Positions 27,101 through 37,632 are shown, numbered from the stretch's first letter. The stretch is 64,000 nt of DNA from Myoxocephalus aenaeus (GCA_038501785.1 JBAMJR010000040.1:8429001-8493000); one strand, 5' to 3'. Numbers and translations are program-made. Notes: generated by a model not told the origin, from the letters alone.

Positions 27101-29695
27101 GTGGGCGAGGAGCCATGTAGACAAATTGTGTTAGAAAAAAGGAATATGGATGTTAGGCACATTTGGAAAAATTGGATAAAGAAATATTGTTAAATATTAT
27201 ATAGGTTATTCCCTAAAGTCTGACCAGTGGTGAGTGTGGTGGATATTTATCATAAGTGCTTTATTCTTAAATGTGTAGCTGAACTCTGAAAGCAGAGTTC
27301 AGTTCATCTTGACCCAGTCTCATCAGCGCCATCCGTGTGAAGCAATAACCGGTGGATCTCGGTATTGTTTTTTGTTCTTTTCTGTGCCTCTCACTCTTGC
27401 CTCTCAGGGCCGCAGCCAAACAACACCTTCCAGACAGGCATCAAGGCTTGTCTGGAGGGAAGGAGGACACTGCGAGGAGGAGCAGGGGTGAGGGGGGAAA
27501 GGGCAAACATTTCAATAATAATTGTTGAACTATTTTTCGGTCAGTCCTCCGGTTCGGAGGACTGACCCGGAAAAATAATGGTGACGATCTCGGTCCATTC
27601 AATTGATTTATTCCAAGTTTCTGTTTAATAAATGCTTAAAAGACATTGGAGTGTTTCACATCGCATTTGTTTTCTCTAAAGGAGATTGATAAGGTTAATT
27701 AATTTCCATTACAGTGAGCATGTGATTCCACGTTATGTCGATCAAAACGTAAAGTTACAGTCTCTACAATCGGTTGTGTGGACATAGGGCAACAACACTA
27801 AATGCACTAACGGCCTGGTTCTCCATGCGTGTGAAGATAACGTTGAGCATCTGCGTGAGAGTGGCCTTCGCCGTGGTCTGGTTGATGAGGTTGCGGCTGG
27901 CCAGGTAGATGTTGTAGCAGGTCCTGACGGTGAGGAGCACCGTGCCCTCGTGGATCTCTATGTGCGGGGAGGTCACCGCCGTCAGCAGGGCCTGGACGGA
28001 GAGAGAAGGAAGTCAAAGAGTTATCAGGCAGGATGTCTTGTTTAGAAGATGCTGCCGCTGCACCTGCTGAGTCACCACACCACTTCCCTATATGAGGGGC
28101 GTAGAAAAGCCAAAGAAGTGTAGTTCTCGTACTGGGAAACTGCATGTCTGGTGCAGAATTTTAATGTTAATTTTGATGTTACTCAAAAGGATGATTAGAA
28201 AAAAAACATTAAGATATATAATTGTGTGTTCAACTTTGTATTCGTCAGTCCAAACAAACTGCACTGACATTCAGGTCTCATTCGGCGGTGACTGTAAGAC
28301 AAACATGTGGATTACCGGCTGTAAATCTTTTGTCAACAGTGATAAAACGGAGTGGTTCTTACAGCGGGAGAGACTTTGCCCTTAGCCAAACAACCAGAAT
28401 GTGTATTTCATTCAGAAAGAGGAAACTTCAACAAGTGGCAGTTATGAATCACACCTATTGCACAAATACAAGGCAAGTTGTCAGAACATTACCAGGAAAT
28501 GTGAAATAAATGTGATAAAAAAAAAAAAGAGAAAAATGTTGGGATACATTATTATAGTCAATGCCAATTTGATCCTTTCCTCACACATCCCAAAGAATTT
28601 AATCAAAATATGCAGCTTTTCTGCGCTTTAGATTTACAAGTGAAAGATGTTTTGCGATTATAGGAATCAAGTATTAAATGATGGGAATAAGTGACCGACA
28701 ATTTTAATATTCAGTATTATCGAGCTTTTCTTAAATCCTTGCTGAACAAAAGATTCAACATGCAGGAGCAGAGTTTCTCCACCGCTGTGAGCGGTGACAG
28801 GACGATCGTAGCTACGGAGGACTAAAAGTGTCTCATTCCTCCGGACTGCGTGACGTCAGCGTTGACAGCTGGAGGATCTGAAGGCAGCCAGATGTTCGCC
28901 GAGGCGCCGGGTATACCTTGATGATCTGTAGCTGCACTCCCTCGTCGGTCTGCGGGCCCTGGAAGCAGTTGCAGACGGTCTCCATCAGCCGGTCGATCAG
29001 CCTCTTGCCTGGGGTTCTGCTGTCCGGGGCATTGCCTGTGATGTGGCCGTACGCGATCAGCTTCTACCGTGGAGAAACCGTGCACAGCTTAGAGCAGCAC
29101 AGTGACTGTGCAACTCTCAGAGTAGGTTGGGGTCTTGTATTATTCAAGCCCAGTGAGTTTAGGGTTTATTTCAGTGTTTGTGTTGGCTTTGTGTCATTGC
29201 GAGTATGTGAGGAACAGAGAAAATCATTAATTTTCATGTGCCTACAAGTGTTATTAAGGCTACATTTGTATCAAAGATGAGCATGTGTATAAAAGAACAC
29301 CGCCGAAGGATCAGAGCCAGAGATATATCCTGACTTTTACAGTCAAGTTCGGGTCCCAAAACACTGGATCCTACATTTCCCACAATGCAGCAGAATAATA
29401 TTACCAATAATAAACTATAACTATAGCTTTCTGAACAGGTGCTTTCCATTGGTGAATCTAGATTAAGACAAATTAAAACCAGGCAATTACAGGAACAAAA
29501 ATAAAGCAAAACACAAAGCAGGTTCATAAGATGTAATACAAATGTGAGTCCAAATGTGTGTGCGTGTGATCAATAATTAATTCACGTTCCAGCACTCGCA
29601 CAATGAATGTAGATTACTTAGTGGATTAAAACCAACGTGACCACACAAGTGTAGCTACTACGGAAAGCTACGAGGAGATTAAAGAATGGCTTGTG

Positions 29696-29727
<32 letters not shown>

Positions 29728-32354
29728 CGTGTGCCTGCATGTTTGTGTGTGGGATGTCGAGCCATTGTTCCAGGTGAACGGCAGGAGTGTGAAACAGGTG
29801 CAACAAGATTTCACCCCCCTCCTAACCAGCACAAGATACCGATAAATACCTGGTGGTGAGAAAGTGAAGCAGAAGATATTGAGTGTGTGAGTGTGAGTGT
29901 GTGTGTGTGTGCGTGCGTGTGCGTGCGCACACTAACCTGCAGACAGTCCAAAGAGGTGCTAACTATCCGGGGGGACTTTGACTGACAGGCCAACTCAAAG
30001 GGCAGCACATATTTGTCTGCCTCGATGTAGTTGGCTCTGGGCGGGACCACAGTTCCATCCCTGCAGGGAACGAGGACAGCAAACAGCTGTGTCAACTACA
30101 AACACGCTCCCATTGAGACTTGAAATGGCAACTCCAGTCGATGATGTGAACAGACATTTTACTGTACGTCTATATTTTCGTAGTGCAAAATAAAGCTTTA
30201 AACCGTAGAAAAAGCACAATGTTGAATAACCGTTTGCCTGCAGCAGATGTGAACATAATACCTGAAGGCTGTTTGAAGTGCTGCTGATACACTCCAAAGT
30301 AGCAGTGACAAAAGCAGCAAATCACCTTATTCACAAATCACAGTGAGCAGGTGGGGTCTGCTGCAGACTGCTGCAGGGCAAACCTTACCTCGACTTCTTG
30401 CCTTGCCTCACAAGGAGGGGGAAAAAAAATCACAACCTAACTGCTGTGAATTCATTCATTCATTCATAGAAAACTGTGTGCATAACAATACTTACTTTTG
30501 TTTTTCGAGCTCTCCCTTGATTTCATCTGTGGAGGGAGACACAGGAGATTAAATGTTACTGGAGTCTGAACTTTGACCCTTTCAGCTCACATTAGTGTGA
30601 CATCATTTCACTGTAGATCTGGGAGTCACTGGGACAATCACAAAGGTGAGCGCACATGGACCTATTTTTTTTGTTCCTTGTCGATTGTATATTGAACAGG
30701 ATTTAATCAGAGACTACACCCCTATGTTTCCCTCAGACATTTGGTCTTTATCTTATTCCCTGCATCACCCTTTCCATCTGTTCTGCCATCCGAGGCTTTT
30801 CGCCCTCAACCAATTTTCTTCGACCAAATGGATTCACAAAAGTATGTGATGGCGGACACTGCTGAACTCGAGCGGAAATTCGCTTGAGCAATGTTCACCA
30901 CACGTGCCACAGCTACGGTGGTGAACGTATGACTATGTCATTTCATTATATGTCACAAAAATGTGTCAGCTCAGTTCCTTTCTCAGTGAATCAACGCTGG
31001 ACCTGAAATGTAGAAAGGCATGCGTAATGCCTGGATAAACTCAAGTGTTTCACTGCAACAAAAAAAAAAAAGCCATTAAGAACTAATCTCTCCTGCCACG
31101 GTATGCATATTTAATCACAGTGGCAACAGATGCAAAGGCCGGCAATCCACAGCGTAACAACTTTGATATTCGAACAGAGGAGCATTGGGAAAGAGGAGAC
31201 ATCCGTGTGTGTGTGTGTGTGTAGTAAAACACCAGGGGGTAAAGTCAGTATGACCACGTAACACACACACACACACACACAACATTGGTAGTGTGAGGAG
31301 TCGGCATCATGAATAATGAGAGAGAGTCACTGGCAGACAGAGCAGCTTCCAACACACTGACCTCTCATGTGGTCCTGCACTTATCTATCCCATAATAATG
31401 AAGTACAACTTCTTGTTTGGGCCAAATTTCTCAATGACCTGCATTGAGACCCTTAGAGGGGCACTGTGCAAAAAAAAAAAAAAAAAGGACTAATATTAGC
31501 TAAATGAATACCACTGTACTACACGAAGTACTTGATTGTGTACTTAGTGTCACAAGCTTTTAGATCATTGTTACCAACAAGATGTTGCTCAATCGCCACA
31601 ACAGGAATATGACAGGAAGGTGGGTGCACACAGATGTGCCGGGCGTCTCGAGCTGAAATATATAGACATATATCATCACGACGAGGAAGTGAGGAGGCTG
31701 GTGCGTGTGTAACACTAACCGCGGTTGTGTTGAATGGAAAAGCACGGGCGTCACAGTATCCTGGAGTCGGGTAGCATCCCGGGTGTCTGGCTGGGTGACA
31801 GCGCTACGTACAACACGGGGATTGGTCTGTTTAGCTAGCCGAGCTAGCCGTGACTAGCTAGCTAACGAAACGTCAGCTAGCCGTTAGCTCGCTCACCCGC
31901 CGACGTTGACAGCGATGGCGATGGCGCGAGGACATTATGTGAGCATCGTAGAAATAACAATAAGATGCGCGAGCGACGCCCCACGCGCACAAAGCTGTCT
32001 CGTGAGCGCCGACGGGCAGCTAGACAGACGACGAAGGCCACTCGGGCGCTAGCTAAGATGGAGCTAGCTAACCGGAGACGTTAGCGCTGTCTCTGTCAAA
32101 CACGACCGAGACGTTTCAGCGGAGCCCGACGTTAAAACCACGGGGCTCTGCGAAAACACAGCACACGAAACAAAAACCCACTTACCGAGCGCCACCTGGC
32201 AGGCTTTACGCAGCTGGCTGTTCTGGCTCCTCTTCACCTCCTTATCCGAGAGGATTTTCTCCAGAGCCCGAGACAGAAACATGCTCTTGGTTTTACTGTT
32301 TTCTGCCTTGGAGTGCTGCTGCTGCTGTGGTGGTCTGTGTTGCTGCTGCTGCAT
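9620..32354 (-). CDS. arfgef2: Brefeldin A-inhibited ARF guanine-nucleotide exchange factor 2 (BIG2), 39 coding exons
   Basis: BIG2 activates class I ARFs (GDP to GTP) on trans-Golgi and recycling endosome membranes. Joining 39 exons at in-phase splice sites gives 5574 nt, 1857 aa plus stop; human BIG2 is about 1785 aa. Order of parts: DCB region (about 23-217), variable linker (218-426), HUS region with the YDCD box (about 427-660), Sec7 domain (about 729-920) with the glutamic finger in [10 protein letters not shown] (Glu about 814), then the HDS repeats and the C-terminus with ELRAVLRRFFLRIG. The start ATG at 32354 adds about 22 Gln/Pro-rich residues before the conserved TKSMFLSRALEKIL. 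All introns read GT-AG except the last, which appears to be GC-AG. The synteny with pard6b and adnp favours arfgef2 over arfgef1. Exon coordinates are given in the segment entries. Confidence 0.95.
10771..10808. repeat. (TG)n microsatellite just inside arfgef2 intron 38
   Basis: On the arfgef2 transcript this is a (CA)n run that starts about 6 nt after the GC donor of exon 38. It is complementary to the run at 10944-10970 on the other side of the exon. Confidence 0.95.
10944..10970. repeat. (AC)n microsatellite just upstream of arfgef2 exon 38
   Basis: On the transcript this is a (UG)n run ending about 10 nt before the acceptor AG of exon 38. UG runs are known binding sites of TDP-43 and CELF proteins. 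Confidence 0.95.
11745..11945 (+). mobile_element. tRNA-derived SINE-like element in arfgef2 intron 36
   Basis: The stretch has a box-B-like GGTTCGATCCC (about 11818-11828), then CCTTGGGCAAGACA, a GTATGAATGTGTG segment and CGCTTTGGATAAAAGC, in the order seen in abundant teleost SINE-like repeats. The family name was not assigned. Boundaries are approximate. Confidence 0.6.
12111..12160. repeat. (GATA)n microsatellite in arfgef2 intron 36
   Basis: Tandem ATAG tetranucleotides flanked by short AT runs, read directly. Confidence 0.95.
14243..19816 (-). other. arfgef2: arfgef2 coding exons 19-30 (HDS region)
   Basis: Exons: 19665-19816, 19412-19540, 19115-19273, 18008-18155, 17576-17672, 17424-17464, 17168-17337, 16065-16216, 15736-15908, 15258-15418, 15004-15134, 14243-14372. 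They encode the helical homology-downstream-of-Sec7 repeats, with highly conserved stretches such as QRRLLYNVEMEQMAKTAKAL, SLCLEGIRCAIRIASIFNMQ, VDFVRWLCAVSMDELAS, RIRLQWSRIWQVIGDHFNK and SEFVCNAAFPDTSMEAIRLI. Exon 24 is only 41 nt. Exon 30 uses a weak GTCAGA donor. Phases agree at every junction. Confidence 0.92.
18240..18580. repeat. AT-rich degenerate tandem repeat with internal inversion
   Basis: The left part repeats TATCTCAAAT-like units. From about 18305 the complementary unit TTATTTTGAGATA recurs to about 18550 with spacing near 30-60 nt. The two orientations meet near 18300. It lies within arfgef2 intron 21. No coding content. Confidence 0.7.
19972..22077 (-). other. arfgef2: arfgef2 coding exons 15-18 (Sec7 catalytic domain)
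   Basis: Exons: 21966-22077, 21670-21875, 21460-21544, 19972-20143. Together they encode the Sec7 domain, which inserts a glutamic finger into the ARF nucleotide site to expel GDP. Seen: NKKPKRGIQYLQDQGMLG, then [20 protein letters not shown] with the catalytic Glu (about residue 814), then AYSIIMLTTDLHSPQ and [20 protein letters not shown], the second Sec7 motif that with its surroundings sets brefeldin A sensitivity. All key residues look intact. Confidence 0.95.
22233..24889 (-). other. arfgef2: arfgef2 coding exons 9-14 (HUS region)
   Basis: Exons: 24756-24889, 23910-24144, 23648-23747, 22797-22936, 22497-22605, 22233-22422. They encode the homology-upstream-of-Sec7 region, including ARFSHILQKDAFLVFRSLCK, LSKNGVSSVPEVFELSLAIF, EIFLTILETSTSSFEHKWMV and the hallmark HUS box YVNYDCDLNAANIFERLVSD. 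Exon 14 carries a serine-rich stretch (RRDSISSLDSTVSSS) before EQYEVIKQQKDIIEHGIEL, which leads into Sec7. Reading phase is consistent through all junctions. Confidence 0.93.
25822..25851. repeat. (GT)n microsatellite in arfgef2 intron 8
   Basis: Uninterrupted dinucleotide run, read directly. Confidence 0.95.
26254..27098 (-). other. arfgef2: arfgef2 coding exons 6-8 (divergent linker)
   Basis: Exons: 26756-27098, 26491-26649, 26254-26378, encoding about 209 residues between DCB and HUS. Exon 6 is Pro/Ser/Glu-rich with a near-perfect 8-residue repeat (TPEPQASP x2, then IPEPRGSP). Exon 7 is acidic (EAEPAEEVDKPESNP). Exon 8 ends with GQQMNGIIEDRSSVSSTDML, which aligns with the human QTNGIADDRQSLSSADN segment. 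Exons 6 and 7 show no clear similarity to mammalian BIG2. The donor of exon 7 (GTCTGA) is weak, so exon 7 limits are less sure. Confidence 0.75.
26925..26997 (-). repeat. arfgef2: 24-bp tandem repeat inside arfgef2 exon 6
   Basis: About three copies of a 24-bp unit, in frame, produce the PEPQASPT-like octapeptide repeat of the linker. The unit length is a multiple of three, so copy-number change would keep the frame. Confidence 0.85.
27531..27576. repeat. Near-perfect hairpin in arfgef2 intron 5
   Basis: TATTTTTCGGTCAGTCCTCC is followed after GGTT by its complement, except for two extra bases in the right arm. The stem is about 20 bp. Confidence 0.85.
29692..29733. repeat. (GT)n microsatellite in arfgef2 intron 3
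   Basis: Slightly interrupted GT run. A second, interrupted GT-rich run (29880-29930) directly abuts the exon 3 donor. Confidence 0.9.
31203..31282. repeat. (GT)n and (AC)n pair, inverted
   Basis: A GT run (about 31205-31221) is followed about 40 nt later by a complementary AC run (about 31261-31280), making a potential 18-20-bp stem in arfgef2 intron 1. Confidence 0.85.
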
Positions 32355-32720
32355 CTCTCGGTGTCGCTACCGCGTCTCTCAGGCCGTCATCCTCGGCCTG
32401 GCCCTCGGCGGGTGAGCAGGTGACAAGGTAAGCTAACGAAAGCCAGGCTAGCGGTGTCACTCCAGTCGAGTCGCTACCTCAGCTCAGCGCCGCCATGCTG
32501 GTTACACGTCACGTCACGTGACGTGACACCCAGCTGTCTGGGTTTTGACAACGGCACCCTGAGCGTAACCTCCCGAATGGGGTCAAATAGTACGCATAGC
32601 TCACGCGCTGGACTCGAAACAAGACACAGAGCTGACTGTAAAATACAGCGGGTTGAATTATTCGTAGAGGAGCTCTGAACGGTACGCGAGTTGAGCCACA
32701 GTTCGCAGTTTTTGCACCGC
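32355..32720 (-). promoter_or_regulatory. arfgef2: arfgef2 5' UTR and CpG-rich promoter
   Basis: CpG-rich sequence directly upstream of the start codon, continuous with GCTAGC-rich CpG sequence in the start of intron 1 (about 31790-32180). It contains the 20-bp palindrome at 32508-32527. No clear TATA box was seen, as usual for a housekeeping-type promoter. The transcription start is not determinable here. Confidence 0.6.
32508..32527. promoter_or_regulatory. arfgef2: Perfect 20-bp palindrome: CLEAR/E-box flanked by CRE-like half sites
   Basis: GTCACGTCACGTGACGTGAC equals its own reverse complement. The centre GTCACGTGAC matches the CLEAR consensus bound by TFEB/TFE3 and the CACGTG E-box of USF/MYC-type factors. 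The flanking CGTCA/TGACG are CREB/ATF half sites. It ends 154 bases upstream of the arfgef2 start codon. Function is inferred. Confidence 0.6.
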
Positions 32721-32729
32721 GGTCGCAAA

Positions 32730-33155
32730 TCAAGCGCTCCCAGTGAAAAGAAACGCAGTTCCCGAAGTGTCCTGCAGGTGGCACCAGGTGTACAGCTACA
32801 GGAACAGGTTCAGTAACATAACCAACTGCTATTTATCTGATTAGTATTTAGTTATTTTATTCATATGCTTATTTAGATTATATTTTTTTAATGTATATTT
32901 TGATAGTTATTAATTTATTGTTGGTGTGAGTGTGTGTGTGTGTTTACCAGCGCAGAAGACGCAGACAGGATTTTCATTGTTCTTTTGTTTCGCTAAATAA
33001 ATCATAAGAAACCCAGAATCCTGTATGGACAATGACCCCTGGTGCGTCAGTGGCCTTTTGATTTACATTTTTCGGACAAACAGCCACTACAATAACCTTT
33101 AAAATCCACAGCTGTTTCTATACATTGACAGACAAACAATTAATATTGCTACACA
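32730..33155. other. Intergenic spacer between arfgef2 promoter and pard6b 3' end
   Basis: AT-rich with one short GT run near 32928-32942. I see no gene in it. Confidence 0.5.
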
Positions 33156-33159
33156 TTAG

Positions 33160-33165
33160 TTTATT
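33160..33165 (-). terminator. pard6b: Candidate pard6b polyadenylation signal
   Basis: AATAAA on the minus strand, followed upstream by long AT-rich non-coding sequence typical of a 3' UTR. It is about 2.8 kb from the pard6b stop codon. Confidence 0.4.
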
Positions 33166-35990
33166 TTATCCAGCTCCTCCAATCAGCAATTACAGGTGCA
33201 CATCTATTTATTCATACATCTCCAGTTGAATTTTAAAACATGTTCATTAAAACGTGATAAAAATGTACATCATATATATATCTATGAAAATACTGACAAT
33301 CTTCTTTACAAATCTATACCATTTGATTTATCTGGCAAGCAAAAATCATTGCTCGGTCTTTAAAAAAAATGATCGTACTCAAAGCAAAACAACAAAAACA
33401 AAAAAGTAGCTTTTTTAGGTTGTGCTAATTTCTCTCCCACAAAATAATATCGAATTCACAGTATGGGAAAAAAATTAAAATAGTAGTGTCACGTCTTGCG
33501 CAGACCCTCTTGTTGCTTTAGCTAGAACAGTAGAATCACCTACTGAGATCATCTCCTATTGGGCAATAACGTCTACCGAGCGCTTTATGACCAAAACAAC
33601 GAGCACAGAAAAAAACATATCAGTTATAAAAATAAAGTCATAAAATGTGTTCAAAGGAAGAAAATATGCAGACGCATGATTAGAGAATAAATAACAATGC
33701 CGCCGTGGTTACAATCCCAGTGTCCATGTGGTAAAGTTAGAAATTAAGAAAATAAATTAACATTGATTTCTAAAAGTCTTCCATTCCAGAGTACCATTCA
33801 TAAACGTTTCATGTCGGGAATGGGAGAAGAAGAGGGTCCCATCAGCACTCCTCTGTACCATAAAAGACAGTACCTTATACACATATAGCTTGAAATACAA
33901 CAGAGGGTGCACATTGGGTTGGTTTCCAGTCATCGATATTCACCGTCTGATGAGATCATTGGATGTTCAGGTAATAAACAGAACTAGGAAAGGATGGACA
34001 TTAGTGTGATGGTGGTCCGAATGTACCGTGTCTCATTACAAGTGCACACGGGTTCAGCTGAAGCGCGTGTGTGTGTGTGTGTGTGCGTGCGTGTCCTTTC
34101 CAGTGAGATAAAAGCCATGCTATAGTCAAGGGTATCACTTTTAACAAGAGCGCAAATGCTGAAATGATGCTAAGAAGTCTGCTAAGAAGTCTGCTCTCAC
34201 CTCACAGAGGCAGTTAGCAAGGTGGATCAAGGTCGGTAAGGTCAATGGGGATATTCCGGTGGCGAATGCTTCATGGGATCAGGAGCACACATTTCTGAGG
34301 GTCTTCATCAGCAAATTAATTGGAGTTAAGTGCAAAAATCCCACAATTAAAAGCTGCACTATGAACATTTGTTGGGGTAATTGTTTTCCCCCCCCTCTTA
34401 AAAACACAACAATGAATTTCTGATGCTGTTTTCACATTTAGACCCGGATCTTGTCAGTCACAAGTTTTCCGAGAGGACGTTCGTCACAGACCTCTCAAGG
34501 AAAGCAGATTCATGGAATGCAGATCAGAGCCAAGAGAGCAAATAAGAGAGCAAATAAGAGAGCCCCGCCCCGCCTTTATCAAACAGTCCTTGGATCAATT
34601 TGAGCCAGGTGCACCTGCATGTTTGTTTTTGTTTAAGATGTGACTCAATCTAACCAGGGCTTATTTTGGGATACAGTCGGCTTCTCTCTCTCGTCACCGA
34701 ATGCCTCGCCAACCCATTTCTGTGGTTGTGTTTGCCAACAGCGTGACAGTCCCGGCTATTGATCCGCCGTTTAGGCCCAAAGTCAATATTTAGGAGCATC
34801 ATGAATGCAGTCGTTACGTTCTCTCCGAGTGTCTCATCGATTGGATTCGGGGAGAATGAAGACACGAGGAGGAAGTGGTGCAGAGAACACTTTTCATAAG
34901 CGAATGTGAGAGAGATGAATATATTGTCCAGCGATGAGATGAAATGTGGTCCAGAGAGAATGGAGGGAACTAAAATATTAAAATCACATTCACATTTTGT
35001 CATTTGTATACATGCAGCAGGGAGAAATAGCCCTTGTCGTGGAAAAGTAGAGGGAGTGCAAAATGAAGGAAACACGAGAGGGAGGTTCATTTACGAGTTT
35101 CATTCCCAGTTAAGTGACTCGCGACTCCCAATTGGTCGGATGGAAACTGGTCATGCGGTCACTTGTGAGGTACAAGTATTGTGTAAAAGAAAAAGAGAAA
35201 AAGATATAAAAACACAGGCGTGATGGTAAAAGGATTTTCAAAAGACAAGTTTCCCCCAATAATGATTAAAAACCAGTCAGTCGTTAACAGAGCACGAGCA
35301 GAGCCAAAGAGGGGAAATCAAACCGCTAATAACAGTTTAAAAGCATCTGAGCCGACACAAACAGCCCAGACTTGTTGTGTGTTTTTGTTTCCTCGTATAA
35401 AAACTACAGTAATATTGCAGATCTCAGCTGTTGAAAAAAAAAAAAAAAAAGAGCGCAACCGTCTACTGGTCGCATGCTGTGGTCACCTGGGAGGGGAGGG
35501 AGGAGGTCACTGTGGGGTGACGAGGCAAAAAGAAAAAAAAACAGCCACAGATTGTCAACAAACACTTTGAGCCAACATCTTCTACTTCAGTGTGCGTTTG
35601 TTATGAGAGAGGGGAGATTAACTATTCATGGGACTGGTGAGGATGTGGCGTCTCATCTCCACCCTCTTGTGGAAGCTCAGCGTAACAACAGTTTACAGGT
35701 GCAAAACAAGTGCTTGTAGTGGTTTAGAAGTGAAGTGGAGGGTGAGGGGTCATCAAATTACACTTCTTCTACACTTTCTTTCGTCTGACATTTTTTGTGC
35801 CTGCAGAACTGGGGGGGGCGGTCACCACTATGGCACACATGCGTGTTATTGGCATGTAGAGGAGAAAAAGTGTGGAGTGTTTGACGCGGAAATGTTATGA
35901 TGTACAAACACGTCGGGTGTCAGTGGCGTGAGATGGAATGGGTGCACGTGGTGCTTCTCTCTGGTTTTTCCAGTGTTTTTAGTCCCTTCC
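33166..35990 (-). other. pard6b: Probable pard6b 3' UTR
   Basis: Non-coding, mostly AT-rich sequence downstream of the pard6b stop. Extent is inferred from the candidate signal at 33160. It holds short repeats (a GT run near 34067-34086 and a duplicated GCTAAGAAGTCT near 34168-34192). Confidence 0.4.
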
Positions 35991-37586
35991 TTACAGAGTT
36001 ATCACCGTGCCGTCCTCCTCCAGACTCCGCCTGCGAGTTGCCCTTTCTGGGGACGGCGTGGTCGAAGGGGCGATGGCGTTGCTGAGCGATCCGCTGCTGC
36101 CGCTGGCCGGCAGCGCTCCGTTGGCGTTGATGGAGAGGGCGGAGGTGGAGGCGGCGCGCAGGTTGAGGTGCGGCTCGTAGCGAGGCAGCGAGGGCATGCT
36201 GTAGTTGGACGACGCGCGCCGGATGGGCTCGGCCTCGCCGCCCACCTCGATCACCAGGTCCTCGTCTTCCTCGTCGCTCTCCAGCTCCCCGACTGGGTAA
36301 TTCTGGATGATGTGTGACGGCGCGGACGCCGCCGCCGCCGCCGCGCCGACCCCGGCGTGCGACGAGTAGCCGTAGTAGCTGGCGCCGCTGTCCGACGAGC
36401 GGCCCGAGCTACCGGACGCCGTCCCGCCGCCGCCGCCGCCTCCTCCGGTGCGAACGACATTGTTCCGCTGGTTGGCGGGCTTGACGGTGATGATGAGGTT
36501 GTGACTGTTGGCGATCATCATGTCCGTCACCTGGTCCAGAGACTTCCCGGCCACCTCGATGCCGTTCACCTCCAGCACCTCGTCGTTGACCGCCAGCAGG
36601 CCGGTGCTCTCCGCCAGCCCGCCGGGCACCATGCGGGAGATGAAGATCCCCGGGACCTTCTCCAGGCCCTGAGGAGTGACCCGCACGCTGGAGCCGTCGC
36701 GGATGTAGAAGCCCAGCGGCTTCTCCTGGCCGTGCTTGTACAGGCGAACGCGCCGGTGCGTCTCGGGGAGGATGTCCACGTCGATGATGGAGGACACCGG
36801 GCGGAAGTCCCTCGGGAGGCTGATGATCACCGGCGGTTTCTTCCTGCCGACGTCGGGCCGCAGGAGAACCGCCGACAGCACCGTGTTCTTCTTCCTGGTC
36901 AGCGAGTTGGTGCCAAACGTGTAGTCGGCTTCCTCTGCGGAACACACGAGAGAGGAAGTAAGAGAAGGAGGAAGGGGAGGACAAAGATGTGGCGTGGAGA
37001 CAGAGAGGAAAAAGGGGAACAAAAGATGGTTAATTATCCGTTAACAACACACCCGGCAAATTACACATCAAGGCTGACACTCTGTTGCATCATGTCGTTT
37101 CGGGAGAATGAATAACGTTTTGCTGCGGAGTAGCTCTCAGCCTGAGGCATCACCGCAGGGGGTCTGCGTGACACACACACACACTGATGCAAAACGCCAC
37201 ACACGCCAACTCCAGGGCCTTCATCGACGCTCTTTGACAAATCACCCTCATCATCACGTGTTAGTTGGAGATCTTAAGAGGTGCTGCTGGGCAGATTTGT
37301 TATCTTTCCCTGTACTCAGTCCTAATGCTAAGCTAAGCACCACCCCCCCGGCTGTAGCTTCATATTTAACAGACGGACGTGAGAGTGGTGTTGGGTCTTC
37401 TCAGCACGTCTCCCCAAATGTTGAACTGGTCCTTTTCAATATACTTTGGCACCTCCGTCACACAGGTGAGAGACGGATAACAAAAAGGTCGAACCAAGAA
37501 TATGACGGTCGCATTTTAGCTGCGCGAGTCACCGGATGCCTCAGTCTTTTTTCTGCTCTTTTTTTTAAAGGAGTGTTTTGCATAGG

Positions 37587-37632
<46 letters not shown>

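Larger units (their letters stand above)
27812..32354 (-). other. arfgef2: arfgef2 coding exons 1-5 (DCB domain)
   Basis: Exons: 32186-32354, 30496-30526 (a 31-nt micro-exon encoding DEIKGELEKQ), 29937-30060, 28917-29063, 27812-27991. They encode 217 residues. Exon 1 includes MQQQQHRPPQQQQHSK, a Gln-rich leader, then the conserved helix SRALEKILSDKEVKRSQNSQ. Exons 3-5 hold the strongly conserved DCB core, for example FIEADKY-like NYIEADKYVLPFELACQSKS, LIAYGHITGN and TSPHIEIHEGTVLLTVRTCY. In human BIG2 this N-terminal region also contains a PKA-anchoring helix (AKAP-A), whose equivalent (QLRKACQVALDEIKGELEK) is kept. Phases join cleanly (1, 2, 0, 0, 0). Confidence 0.9.

Noticed and set aside
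9620..32354. Assignment to arfgef1 (BIG1) instead of arfgef2
   Set aside because: The N-terminal exons and the placement next to pard6b and adnp fit arfgef2; the BIG1 C-terminal tail was not seen.
36357..37115. Plus-strand open frame of 252 codons opposite pard6b
   Set aside because: Antisense shadow of the PDZ-coding exon.
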